From positions 1-38,243 of the IMG/VR virus record IMGVR_UViG_3300028920_000152: 38,243 nucleotides of DNA. One strand, written 5' to 3'. This DNA comes from a virus. The notes beneath the pieces were generated by a model. The model made no database searches, was not told the origin of the DNA, and was given only the letters and a program-made list of their open reading frames with translations. Position numbers and translations under genes: made by a program. Shown in pieces: positions 31,511 to 37,845 of the stretch; the stretch's first letter is position 1, and every line of letters begins with the position of its first letter.

Positions 31511-31813
31511 ATGACTAAAATCACAATTCCAGAAGCATCAAAAATCAGGTTGCAGCGTTTGTTGAGGCAGGAAAACGCGGCGGCAATGGTTTTTAAAACC
31601 ACAGCCAAGGCCATAGGCGAAGCACTGGGCGTTGACTTTACCAAATACGAATTTGATGTAGCAACGCTGGACTTTGTACCCAAGGGGGCCACAGATGAAC
31701 AGGGAGCAGTTTCTGACGATAAAGTACTTCAGCCCGGAGGAAGTGGAACTATGCGGGGCGGGGATCGACTCCGTTCAACTGGAATTGATGCGCAAGTTGG
31801 ACGCGTTCCGTGA
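31511..31813 (+). CDS. Small protein upstream of endolysin
   Basis: 100 aa, start behind GTGGAGG (31500-31506). The first 60 residues (KITIPEASKIRLQRLLRQENAAAMVFKTTAKAIGEALGVDFTKYEFDVATLDFVPK) look conserved and helical. The rest overlaps the endolysin out of frame for 119 nt and is Gly/Arg-rich. Possibly a tail-tip or lysis accessory; not recognised. Confidence 0.6.
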   Translation: MTKITIPEASKIRLQRLLRQENAAAMVFKTTAKAIGEALGVDFTKYEFDVATLDFVPKGATDEQGAVSDDKVLQPGGSGTMRGGDRLRSTGIDAQVGRVP

Positions 31814-32114
31814 TGCAGTAGGCTGCACGGTCAGGTTTGTAAAAAACGGGTTGACCACAGGGGATCACAAAAGCAAAGAACACGGCTTAGGGTTGGGCGC
31901 GGATGTTATTCTTGGGGATTATCGCAATAGCAGCCATGTTGTTTGTTCTGCTTTGGCGGCGGGATTCGACGCCATAGGGATATATCACAACTCGCTGGTG
32001 TATTCTTACCACCTCGGCATCCGGGGTGAGTTTGCTTTTTGGGCGGCGACAAAAGAACACCACGGGGCTTGGACATACACGGGCCTGTTTGTTGACCCCC
32101 GGGAAATAATATGA
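31695..32114 (+). CDS. Peptidase M15-like endolysin
   Basis: 139 aa. Start ATG 31695 with AAGGGGG upstream; the longer in-frame start at 31674 is less likely. Pattern FSPEEVELCGAGIDSVQLELMRKLDAFRDAVGCTVRFVKNGL... SKEHGLGLGADVILGDY (the H..G..AD-type metal site) and IYHNSLVYSYHLGIR. The M15/DUF882 fold cleaves peptidoglycan cross-bridges; Zn ligands are probably the His/Asp of HGLGLGAD and the late His. No signal peptide, so it depends on a holin. It overlaps the preceding and following genes. Confidence 0.75.
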   Translation: MNREQFLTIKYFSPEEVELCGAGIDSVQLELMRKLDAFRDAVGCTVRFVKNGLTTGDHKSKEHGLGLGADVILGDYRNSSHVVCSALAAGFDAIGIYHNSLVYSYHLGIRGEFAFWAATKEHHGAWTYTGLFVDPREII

Positions 32115-32548
32115 GCGAGATTTTTACTTATCCATTTAAATATAGGCGCGTCGCCCCCTGGTATAAGCCTTGGGCAAAATGGAAGTATGAAGTCACCGAA
32201 GAGTATTGCGATCCGTGCGGGATATACGACCATGAAGCCGAGATAAAAAGCGGCTTTGCGGTTCTGGCCGAGCTACATACCGATGGCATGTTGTGGATAT
32301 CACAAGGCTACCGTTGGGATGGCGCGAGCGGGCCCACGATTGATACCGCCAATTCGATGCGGGCTTCCTGCGTGCATGATGTGCTTTTCCAGATGATGCG
32401 CGAATGCGGCTTGCCCCAGGATTGTTTCCACATGGCAAATGAGCGGTTCCACGAAATTCTGCTTGAGGATGGTATGCACCCTGTCCGGGCGCGAGTCTGG
32501 TTTGAATGCGTGGAGCGGTTTAGCCGTAAACACGCAAGGCCGAAATAA
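32111..32548 (+). CDS. DUF1353-like phage protein
   Basis: 145 aa, ATGA overlap. The core GYRWDGASGPTIDTANSMRASCVHDVLFQMMRECGLP followed by a helical end (ERFHEILLEDGMHPVRARVWFECVERF) matches the DUF1353 family, commonly found near lysis or tail genes in phages. No biochemical role is established to my knowledge. It is the last gene before the late terminator. Confidence 0.75.
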   Translation: MSEIFTYPFKYRRVAPWYKPWAKWKYEVTEEYCDPCGIYDHEAEIKSGFAVLAELHTDGMLWISQGYRWDGASGPTIDTANSMRASCVHDVLFQMMRECGLPQDCFHMANERFHEILLEDGMHPVRARVWFECVERFSRKHARPK

Positions 32549-32628
32549 CGGGCGCGGCTTCCCCCGCAGCGAGTGCCTCCACCACTCGACCCGTGGCCCC
32601 TGCCGGAGCAATCCGGTGGGGGTTTTTT
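32548..32628 (+). ncRNA. Candidate 3'-end small RNA with CCUCCAC loop
   Basis: ACGGG (32548-32552) pairs with CCCGT (32590-32594) around two hairpins: GCGG/CCGC (32554-32567) and CGAGTG (32570-32575)/CACTCG (32583-32588). This compact three-way junction is followed directly by an intrinsic terminator, giving about 80 nt of RNA. The second loop, CCTCCAC (32576-32582), is an exact complement of GTGGAGG, the start-site motif of at least eight phage genes. Promoter not seen; it would come from processing or termination of the late transcript. Confidence 0.45.
32597..32628 (+). terminator. Late operon intrinsic terminator
   Basis: CCCC then CCGGA-GCAA-TCCGG and GGGG, followed by TTTTTT. It ends the tail/lysis transcript. 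Confidence 0.9.
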
Positions 32629-32700
32629 ATTTAATTACTTAATATTGCGTTTTCGGGCTGATTTTACAGGTTTTTTGGTGAATTATTTTTGTGGTAGGTA

Positions 32701-32729
32701 TTGACAACAATAATAACAACAATTATATT
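32701..32729 (+). promoter_or_regulatory. Strong sigma-70 early promoter with operator-like repeats
   Basis: TTGACA (32701-32706), 17 bp, TATATT (32724-32729). The spacer holds two direct ACAACAAT boxes (32704-32711 and 32716-32723), and a TGACAA/TTGTCA dyad (32702-32707; 32731-32736) flanks the -10. It drives the second early block. Confidence 0.85.
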
Positions 32730-32774
32730 ATTGTCATGAGCAACGAAACAACAACCCAAAACCAGGAGGCCAAA

Positions 32775-32984
32775 ATGGCAACCACTATTGAACAAGTAAA
32801 AGCAGTAAAAGTTGGCGGCATGGCCCCCGATTGCTTTGGCAGAATGGCCGAAGTTGTCGAGATCAATCACCGTGGCCTTGATATCCACGGCAAGCTGTTT
32901 GTCCATTATTATGTGAAGTTTGGCGAGACTTCGCGGATTTCCAACAGCATCAAAGAGGGCCGGGTTGAATCTTTCGTGAATTAG
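32775..32984 (+). CDS. Small early protein upstream of ribozyme
   Basis: 69 aa, start ATG 32775 with AGGAGG at 32764-32769; ATG 32736 is possible but lies at the transcription start. A beta-rich small domain (EQVKAVKVGGMAPDCFGRMAEVVEINHRGLDIHGKLFVHYYVKFGETSRISNS). The stop TAG shares its G with the first base of the hammerhead ribozyme. First gene of the early transcript; function unknown. Confidence 0.65.
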   Translation: MATTIEQVKAVKVGGMAPDCFGRMAEVVEINHRGLDIHGKLFVHYYVKFGETSRISNSIKEGRVESFVN

Positions 32985-33033
32985 GCCGAAACCCCTTCGG
33001 GGGTCTGCCGGTAGGTCCGGCACTGATGAGGCC
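32984..33033 (+). ncRNA. Type II hammerhead ribozyme
   Basis: All core positions are met, in the order of a ribozyme open at stem II: GGCC (32984-32987), GAA plus A15.1 (32988-32991), stem III CCCC-UUCG-GGGG, U16.1 (33004), C17 (33005, cleavage site), stem I UGCCGG-UAGGU-CCGGCA (33006-33022), CUGAUGA (33023-33029), GGCC (33030-33033) closing stem II. Predicted self-cleavage is between 33005 and 33006, separating the first early gene's message from the SEC-C gene. Confidence 0.93.
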
Positions 33034-33066
33034 ACAAACCACAAACCAAGTAGGGCAGGACTGGAA

Positions 33067-33219
33067 ATGACTGAGAAAACAGCCAGATACCTTATCAACA
33101 ACGGTAAAGCCAAAAGCATAACCACTGGTGGCAAGGTCTATCGTCTTGAGGCAACGCCAAGGAATGCCCCATGTCCTTGTGGGTCAGGGAAGAAATACAA
33201 AAAATGTTGCGCCCAATAG
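33067..33219 (+). CDS. SEC-C motif mini-protein
   Basis: 50 aa. The C-terminus RNAPCPCGSGKKYKKCCAQ is a textbook SEC-C zinc motif (CPC...CC type), here the major part of the protein. The preceding segment (TARYLINNGKAKSITTGGKVYRLEAT) is a short beta hairpin. In larger proteins this motif binds zinc and contacts partners (SecA C-terminus). Its first message segment would be the 5'-OH fragment left by hammerhead cleavage. Confidence 0.8.
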   Translation: MTEKTARYLINNGKAKSITTGGKVYRLEATPRNAPCPCGSGKKYKKCCAQ

Positions 33220-33234
33220 GGCAGGAGGGGAACC

Positions 33235-33432
33235 ATGGATACAGCATATCAGCTTGGCAAAACGCAGTATTACTTGACCAGGGCGGCAAACGCCTTGTCG
33301 CATATCAAGGAAGAGAACAATCTGGAACGGGCTAAGATGTTCGCTGAAATTGTGCTTGCCGATATTCTTGAATTCTATGCCGAAATCGAGGCGGAAGCAA
33401 AGGAAGCAAAGGAGAGAAAAAATGCTGTCTGA
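33235..33432 (+). CDS. Small helical protein
   Basis: 65 aa, start behind AGGAGGGG. All-helical (LGKTQYYLTRAANALSHIKEENNLERAKMFAEIVLADILEFYAEIEAEAKEAKERKN), likely a helical hairpin or dimer. Overlaps the next gene by 11 nt. Function unknown. Confidence 0.6.
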   Translation: MDTAYQLGKTQYYLTRAANALSHIKEENNLERAKMFAEIVLADILEFYAEIEAEAKEAKERKNAV

Positions 33433-33607
33433 ATGTTGCGGCGCACCGGCCTTGGGCGAGCTTTCCGAAAATATTGGTCGCTGTTCCAAGTGCAAGGAAA
33501 TGGCGGATTTTTACGATGAGGACGCCGACCCGACGCCCTGGTGCAACTGGTGCGGAGCGCAAAGGCCAGAGCAATGCAAATGTGGGCCTATACCGGAGAA
33601 TTTCTAA
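33422..33607 (+). CDS. Small zinc-ribbon protein
   Basis: 61 aa with CxxC-like pairs: CCGAPAL, CSKCKEM, CNWCGAQ, QCKCG. This fits one or two zinc sites. Coupled to neighbours by overlap (11 nt) and TAATG. DNA-binding or partner adaptor role inferred. Confidence 0.65.
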   Translation: MLSECCGAPALGELSENIGRCSKCKEMADFYDEDADPTPWCNWCGAQRPEQCKCGPIPENF

Positions 33608-33783
33608 TGATTGCCCACATCGTTTGTATGCACTGCAAAAAAGAGTATGATCAAAAAACCTGGATTGGCGAGGGCGAATGCACGAGCCACGGGATTTGCC
33701 AGGAGTGTTTAAAAAAGCATTATCCGAGGGTGTGGGCCAAAAAATACGGAGGTGAGGCGAATGTCAAAAGCATTAAGGGCTGA
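33607..33783 (+). CDS. Small zinc-ribbon protein
   Basis: 58 aa, start in TAATG. CMHCKKEY and CTSHGICQEC supply Cys pairs for a zinc site; basic C-terminus. Another of the mini-gene series with TAATG/overlap coupling. Function unknown. Confidence 0.6.
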   Translation: MIAHIVCMHCKKEYDQKTWIGEGECTSHGICQECLKKHYPRVWAKKYGGEANVKSIKG

Positions 33784-34003
33784 GGCCCGGGCCGTGGTAG
33801 AGGATCTAAAAGGCCGGTTTGGTATCCTGGCCGGCCCGATTCTCTGCGAGGCGATTCTGGAAGCCTGCGAGATCAAGCGCGGGTATGTGGAGGTTTCCGA
33901 GCGTGTGGACGAAAAGACGGCGCGGACCGACATGGCGTTGAGCCGGTGGAGGACAAGCGATTATCTGGCAAGGCGCAAGCAGATATTGGGGGGCGCGGGA
34001 TGA
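33761..34003 (+). CDS. Helical early protein
   Basis: 80 aa, start behind GGAGG, overlapping the previous gene by 23 nt. Helical, with ALRAEARAVVEDLKGRFGILAGPILCEAILEACEI; no domain recognised. ATGA overlap with the next gene. Confidence 0.55.
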   Translation: MSKALRAEARAVVEDLKGRFGILAGPILCEAILEACEIKRGYVEVSERVDEKTARTDMALSRWRTSDYLARRKQILGGAG

Positions 34004-34191
34004 AGGGGGCAGGGGACCAAGAAGCTTGGGGGCCATACTACGGGCACCCGGGCGACCCACGGCAACCTGACCCACTGATTGCAGAATGCCCGGCCTGTGG
34101 GAACGACGCGGATTGCACCGATTACGTTTTCAATGAATGGGCAAAATTTACCTGTGACCGATGCGGGCACAAATGGAGGGAGGAATTTTGA
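34000..34191 (+). CDS. Small zinc-ribbon protein
   Basis: 63 aa, ATGA start. Two Cys pairs ECPACGNDADC and TCDRCGHKWREEF give a classical zinc ribbon. Probably an early regulator or inhibitor, unproven. Confidence 0.65.
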   Translation: MKGAGDQEAWGPYYGHPGDPRQPDPLIAECPACGNDADCTDYVFNEWAKFTCDRCGHKWREEF

Positions 34192-34193
34192 GC

Positions 34194-34292
34194 ATGGACA
34201 GGATGGACCGGAACGGCAGGATTTTGGTTGTGGCCCTGTCAATATTCACGGCATTGATGTTTGTTTTCGCAGTTGATCAGTGGTTTTTTTAA
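34194..34292 (+). CDS. 32-aa membrane microprotein
   Basis: ATG 34194 (a TTG overlap at 34188 is an alternative), ending TAA 34292, two bases before the next promoter's -35. Charged N-terminus (MDRMDRNGR) and one membrane helix (ILVVALSIFTALMFVFAV). Role unknown. Confidence 0.5.
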   Translation: MDRMDRNGRILVVALSIFTALMFVFAVDQWFF

Positions 34293-34293
34293 C

Positions 34294-34322
34294 TTGCATT
34301 ATTGTTGTTATTGTTGTATAAT
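34294..34322 (+). promoter_or_regulatory. Second early promoter
   Basis: TTGCAT (34294-34299), 17 bp, TATAAT (34317-34322), followed by GGAGGTG and the Cro-like gene. The spacer contains ATTGTTGTTATTGTTGT, whose reverse complement shares the ACAACAAT boxes of the 32701 promoter. Confidence 0.85.
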
Positions 34323-34344
34323 AAATATGAATGGAGGTGATACC

Positions 34345-34521
34345 ATGACAGACGCGGCACTGGAAAAACTGAAACGCAGCGCAAAGAGTGTTGGTTATAA
34401 GGCCATCGCGCATCATCTTGGATGGGAATATTGGAAAGTGGTGCAGAAAATGAACCGGTTTTCTAAGATGAAAGCTGACGACCTTGCCAAAATCGAAACC
34501 GCCATTAAAACACTATCATAA
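34345..34521 (+). CDS. Cro-like helix-turn-helix regulator
   Basis: 58 aa, ATG 34345 with GGAGGTG (34333-34339). KSVGYKAIAHHLGWEYWKVVQKMNRFSKMKADDLAKIETAIKTL reads as a small XRE/Cro-type helix-turn-helix with the usual closing helix. First gene of this transcript and next to two promoters sharing ACAACAAT boxes, so it is the natural candidate repressor. The sequence does not prove which boxes it binds. Confidence 0.65.
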   Translation: MTDAALEKLKRSAKSVGYKAIAHHLGWEYWKVVQKMNRFSKMKADDLAKIETAIKTLS

Positions 34522-34548
34522 CCCCTGCGCTTGTGGAGGGCGCAAACA

Positions 34549-35001
34549 ATGAACAAAATGGAAGCAATTGAGGCATTTTGCGAATATGAGGATGCCAAAA
34601 CCGTTGACGACTTGTATTTTCAAAGGCTTGGCATAGACGGCGCAATTGCCCGGCTGCGGCAAATCAAGGCCGACCTGGATGCCGAGCTTATTCTGCGCAT
34701 GGCCGAGGCCGGGATTAAGGAATTCCAATATGGTGAGCCGGGCCAGGGTGTAAAAGTCAAGGCCTTCAAAGAATCCAAAAAGACGATCAAGGACACCAAG
34801 GTTTTGCGCGAAATGCTTTGGTGTGATGATGAAGCCAAACGGGATATGGCCCGCAAAGCCCTGTCAGAAAGCCAATCGGCCTGGAAAACGGCCCAGGTCC
34901 GCGTGCTTGCGGATACGCTTGGGCTTGACCTTATCGAGACGACCTGGACGGACAAAATTGTGGTCGCGGTTATTCCTAACAGCGTGGAGGCAAAACAATG
35001 A
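34549..35001 (+). CDS. Conserved phage protein next to recombinase
   Basis: 150 aa, GTGGAGG (34533-34539) upstream. Helical, with AIEAFCEYEDAKTVDDLYFQRLGIDGAIARLRQIKADLDAELI and SAWKTAQVRVLADTLGLDLIETTW. Overlaps the ERF gene start by 4 nt. Probably part of the recombination module; exact role unknown. Confidence 0.65.
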   Translation: MNKMEAIEAFCEYEDAKTVDDLYFQRLGIDGAIARLRQIKADLDAELILRMAEAGIKEFQYGEPGQGVKVKAFKESKKTIKDTKVLREMLWCDDEAKRDMARKALSESQSAWKTAQVRVLADTLGLDLIETTWTDKIVVAVIPNSVEAKQ

Positions 35002-35783
35002 GCCAGGAGCAAAAAATATACGGGGCCATCATTGCGGTTATGCGCAAGGTCGGGGCCATCACAAAGGACAAGCGGAATACGCAACAGGGGTTTATGTTCC
35101 GGGGCATTGACGACGTTTACAACGCCTTGCACCCGCTCATGGCCGAGGCCGGGGTGTTTTCGGTTCCCGAGGTTCTGGAAAGCGAAACCGAGGAAAGGAC
35201 CACGCAAAAGGGCGCGACGCTGATTTATGAGAAATATCGCATAAAATACACGTTTTTTGCGGAAGATGGCTCAAGCATCACGGCCACGGTCAAGGGCATC
35301 GGCATGGACTCCGGCGACAAGGCCGGGAACAAGGCGATGGCCATAGCCCACAAATATGCACTTTTACAGGTTTTCGCCATCCCTACGGCTGATATGGTTG
35401 ACCCTGACGCGGAGAGTCACCCTGAGTTAAAGCCAAGGCAGGCCCGGGCCGTTAAAGCCACGCCTGCGGCCTCTAATGAAGCCACAGGGCCATCTGCGCA
35501 AAAACCGCAAGTCCACGAATCAAGCCTTCTTGTCATCATGGGCGGCGCAGTTGAAAAAACCGCAAAAACAGGCAAAAAATACTATGTGGTTGAGGCCGAG
35601 GAAGATTTGACCGGCGAAAAGATCACAGCCTCGACCTTTTCTGATACCCTGGCCAACGACTGCAACGACCTGGCCGGCCAAAAGGTTATCCTGACCTATG
35701 CCACCAACGGCAAATACCGGAATGCGGTATCGGTTGAACTTCACGCCCCAAACACAAAGAAAGAGGATTTGCCTTATGCTTGA
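34998..35783 (+). CDS. erf: ERF-family single-strand annealing protein
   Basis: 261 aa, GTGGAGG (34984-34990) upstream. Residues 1-135 match the ERF fold: KIYGAIIAVMRKVGAITKDKRN... FMFRGIDDVYNALHPLMAEAGVFSVPEV... SSITATVKGIGMDSGDKAGNKAMAIAHKYALLQVFAIPT. The C-terminal part (GGAVEKTAKTGKKYYVVEAEEDLTGEKI... LAGQKVILTYATNGKY) looks like an added OB-type beta domain after a flexible linker. The family pairs complementary single strands during recombination. Its gene set (RusA, ERF) fits a recombination-based early module. Confidence 0.85.
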   Translation: MSQEQKIYGAIIAVMRKVGAITKDKRNTQQGFMFRGIDDVYNALHPLMAEAGVFSVPEVLESETEERTTQKGATLIYEKYRIKYTFFAEDGSSITATVKGIGMDSGDKAGNKAMAIAHKYALLQVFAIPTADMVDPDAESHPELKPRQARAVKATPAASNEATGPSAQKPQVHESSLLVIMGGAVEKTAKTGKKYYVVEAEEDLTGEKITASTFSDTLANDCNDLAGQKVILTYATNGKYRNAVSVELHAPNTKKEDLPYA

Positions 35784-36018
35784 CCCTTTCAACCCAGACC
35801 AAATGAAGCCGCTCGCGCTTGCTTTCTGTGATGAAATCCAGCACGAGATTGTCACCCATTTGCGCGAGCGCACCCGGTTTGCGGTCACTGCCGTAAAAAT
35901 GGATCTGTCAGAATCCGGTGCTTTCCAGTCAACCAAGAAGTTTATCACCATCGAGGACACAAACGGGAAGCTGTACAAAATCACGATCGAAGAAGCAAAA
36001 GGCGGGGAACGAATATGA
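35776..36018 (+). CDS. Hypothetical protein
   Basis: 80 aa, overlapping the ERF stop by 8 nt. A helical N-terminus (KPLALAFCDEIQHEIVTHLRERTRF) and a beta end (SESGAFQSTKKFITIEDTNGKLYKITIEE). Not recognised; early module by position. Confidence 0.6.
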   Translation: MLDPFNPDQMKPLALAFCDEIQHEIVTHLRERTRFAVTAVKMDLSESGAFQSTKKFITIEDTNGKLYKITIEEAKGGERI

Positions 36019-36260
36019 CAGTTTACGGAGAGAAAGAGGACGCCTTGGCAAATGCGGTTGACGACACAACTGGGGATGTTTTGCTTGAGTCAGAGGCCCG
36101 CGACATTCTCAAGCACCTTGAGGCGCAGGGGTGGGAGTTGGTAAAATCCGGGCCATGTGCCGGGTGTAAATACTACCACCGAGGCAGTAAGGACTGCATG
36201 TTGTCAGCACCAAATAATTGCATCCGGCAGGCAGAGGATTATTACACAAAGGGGGAGTAG
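36015..36260 (+). CDS. Cysteine-knuckle small protein
   Basis: 81 aa, ATGA overlap. C-terminal module CAGCKYYHRGSKDCMLSAPNNC, related in spacing to the module in the 1294 and 37846 genes (C-x2-C-K-x5-G-x3-C-x(n)-C). The stop lies in AAAGGGGGAGTAGATGG, the repeated junction that also gives the next start. Confidence 0.65.
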   Translation: MTVYGEKEDALANAVDDTTGDVLLESEARDILKHLEAQGWELVKSGPCAGCKYYHRGSKDCMLSAPNNCIRQAEDYYTKGE

Positions 36261-36458
36261 ATGGTTCGCGCCGATGACTGGGAAAGCGGCAAGGTGACGA
36301 TACCAGAAGATTTTTATGAGCCTGTGTATCAGCGCAAGCCAAGCGCTATTGATCACATTTACAAAAACCCCATAATATGTTTTATGGGGCGGGAGTCTGG
36401 CCGGTGCCTGCACCCGGAGTTTGCAGATATTTTAGAGCCCGCAAAGGAGGGGGAGTAG
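36261..36458 (+). CDS. Small hypothetical protein with repeat-type end
   Basis: 65 aa. Starts immediately after the upstream TAG (TAGATG). ICFMGRESGRCLHPE is a small Cys pair, and the end EPAKEGE is encoded by a junction segment near-identical to 5096-5117. Function unknown. Confidence 0.6.
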   Translation: MVRADDWESGKVTIPEDFYEPVYQRKPSAIDHIYKNPIICFMGRESGRCLHPEFADILEPAKEGE

Positions 36459-37139
36459 ATGGAACAGAAATTATTGCCTTGTCCGTTTTGTGGGTTGATG
36501 CCAGAGTTTTGGCAGAATAAGGCTTATGAGGCGTGGCACCTTGGATGTCCGAACGAGGATTGCCCAATGGAAAGCGTTGGCACAATTCCGTGCGCTACCA
36601 GAAAAAAGGCTATCGAGTTGTGGAACACCCGCCCCACGGCACCCAAAGGGGGAGAGGCAGCATCACAGGAACCCAACGATCTTAGATGGCAGAACGGAAA
36701 ACCTGTTAAGGTTTATCCCGCAGAGCCACCCAAAGGGGGAGAGACAAGCGAGGGGGAAGCGGTTGGCTCGATAATCCGGAAATGGTTAGAGGCAAACGGA
36801 TATGATGGGCTTTGCCAGGAGGAATGTGAATGCGGATGTAAGCTTGATGATCTTGCGCCATGCGAGTCAAGTGATTTTATAAACTGTATTCCGGGGCACA
36901 TCACTCCGGGGAAAGACGGATACGATTTTTTCATCAAGCCTGGCAAGGCCACCCGCCCCAAAGCACCAAAAGGTCTAAGGAGGGTTGATGTGGTTAGGAT
37001 CATTGACGATTTGCTCTACAACCTTAACAACCATCTGCACGACCCGCAAATGTCGCAGAGGGACATAATAAATGCCATTGACAGGCTTGCCACCGAGCCC
37101 GAGGCACCAAAGGAGGGGGAAAGGAATTATGATGTGTGA
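36459..37139 (+). CDS. Lar-like zinc ribbon fused to Cys-rich and helical domains
   Basis: 226 aa. Residues 1-60 (LLPCPFCGLMPEFW... CPNEDCPMESVG... ATRKKAIELWNTRP) match Lar-type restriction-alleviation zinc ribbons. Linkers RPTAPKGGE, EPPKGGE and ATRPKAPKG separate this from a second Cys cluster (CQEECECGCKLDDLAPCESS... NCIPG), a common phage mini-domain, and from a C-terminal helix (VVRIIDDLLYNLNNHL). A real Lar role in reducing host restriction is established for that family; here it is inference. The end EAPKEGE feeds the next ribosome site. Confidence 0.75.
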   Translation: MEQKLLPCPFCGLMPEFWQNKAYEAWHLGCPNEDCPMESVGTIPCATRKKAIELWNTRPTAPKGGEAASQEPNDLRWQNGKPVKVYPAEPPKGGETSEGEAVGSIIRKWLEANGYDGLCQEECECGCKLDDLAPCESSDFINCIPGHITPGKDGYDFFIKPGKATRPKAPKGLRRVDVVRIIDDLLYNLNNHLHDPQMSQRDIINAIDRLATEPEAPKEGERNYDV

Positions 37140-37338
37140 ACTTCAATTATGTCAAACGGCAGAAACAGAGCACGTTAGAGTGTTCCCGGCTTACATGGAT
37201 GACAACTACACTAACCAGCTTGCAACGCTGCAAAATCTTCAATCTTGGATTGATGGTGAACGCAAACGGATTTCTGCCGCACAACAAAACAAGGAATCCG
37301 CAAAACCTTCGGTTAACAAACAAAGGCCAAAATGCTAA
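37129..37338 (+). CDS. Small hypothetical protein
   Basis: 69 aa, start at ATG 37129 after AAAGGAGGGGGAAAGG, overlapping the upstream gene by 11 nt. N-terminal Cys (MMCELQLCQTAE) and a helical C-terminus ending SVNKQRPKC. Unknown. Confidence 0.55.
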   Translation: MMCELQLCQTAETEHVRVFPAYMDDNYTNQLATLQNLQSWIDGERKRISAAQQNKESAKPSVNKQRPKC

Positions 37339-37379
37339 CGCGCTTCGGCCATTTGTCGCACGTTAAAGGAGGTTGAACA

Positions 37380-37466
37380 ATGATCGGCTTTATCTGTGGT
37401 GTGTTTATTGGCGCGGCTATAGCTGCTATTGTTTTGGGGCTTCTACATTCACAAGAGAGGGGGTAG
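37380..37466 (+). CDS. 28-aa membrane microprotein, paralogue of 2033-2122
   Basis: MIGFICGVFIGAAIAAIVLG then LLHSQERG. AAAGGAGG upstream. Nearly identical to the left copy over the first 24 residues and at DNA level over the first 33 bases, with changes after. Single membrane helix; its stop is followed by the next gene three bases later. Confidence 0.7.
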   Translation: MIGFICGVFIGAAIAAIVLGLLHSQERG

Positions 37467-37469
37467 GAG

Positions 37470-37844
37470 ATGGTCGATTTATATCAATGTATTCATTTTC
37501 AGGTATGCAAGATTTGGGAGCGTGACAAGCGATGTCCATATAAATGCTCAAAGCGGATTGATGGTGGACCCCCTGCAAGCGAGGGGGAAGCGGCCCGACT
37601 TTTGGACAAGCTCGAAAACGGGGCACAGTATCTGAAATGGACTGACCGTGAGCGGTATATGACTGATGTTGTGAGAGAGTGGAAAACCATCAAGGCCACC
37701 CGCCCCACACCGGCAGCACAAGAAGGCACGATCTACGTAGAAGGAAAAGGCCAAAAGCTCCACGGCAAATCAGTAGAACGTGTAATAGTCAATAAGGGCG
37801 CAGACCGGCATTGCACAGGCACGGCACAAAAGGAGGGGGAGTAG
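37470..37844 (+). CDS. Small protein with Cys knuckle and A-T-R-P-T-P linker
   Basis: 124 aa. N-terminal VCKIWERDKRCPYKC, then PASEGEAARLLDKLENG (DNA shared with 36745-36762), the linker ATRPTPAAQE and the end GTAQKEGE, which supplies the ribosome site of the next gene. Another mosaic of the same family. Confidence 0.65.
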   Translation: MVDLYQCIHFQVCKIWERDKRCPYKCSKRIDGGPPASEGEAARLLDKLENGAQYLKWTDRERYMTDVVREWKTIKATRPTPAAQEGTIYVEGKGQKLHGKSVERVIVNKGADRHCTGTAQKEGE

Positions 37845-37845
37845 G

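Larger units (their letters stand above)
36625..37714 (+). repeat. Dispersed linker repeats in the right cluster
   Basis: Copies of ACCCGCCCCA(C) within GGCCACCCGCCCCACACCGG-type units at 36625, 36947 and 37694, and CAAGCGAGGGGGAAGCGG at 36745 and 37576, join different domain pieces. The left cluster has copies at 1452, 1533 and 1716. All are in the frame encoding A-T-R-P or E-G-E type linkers. Confidence 0.85.
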
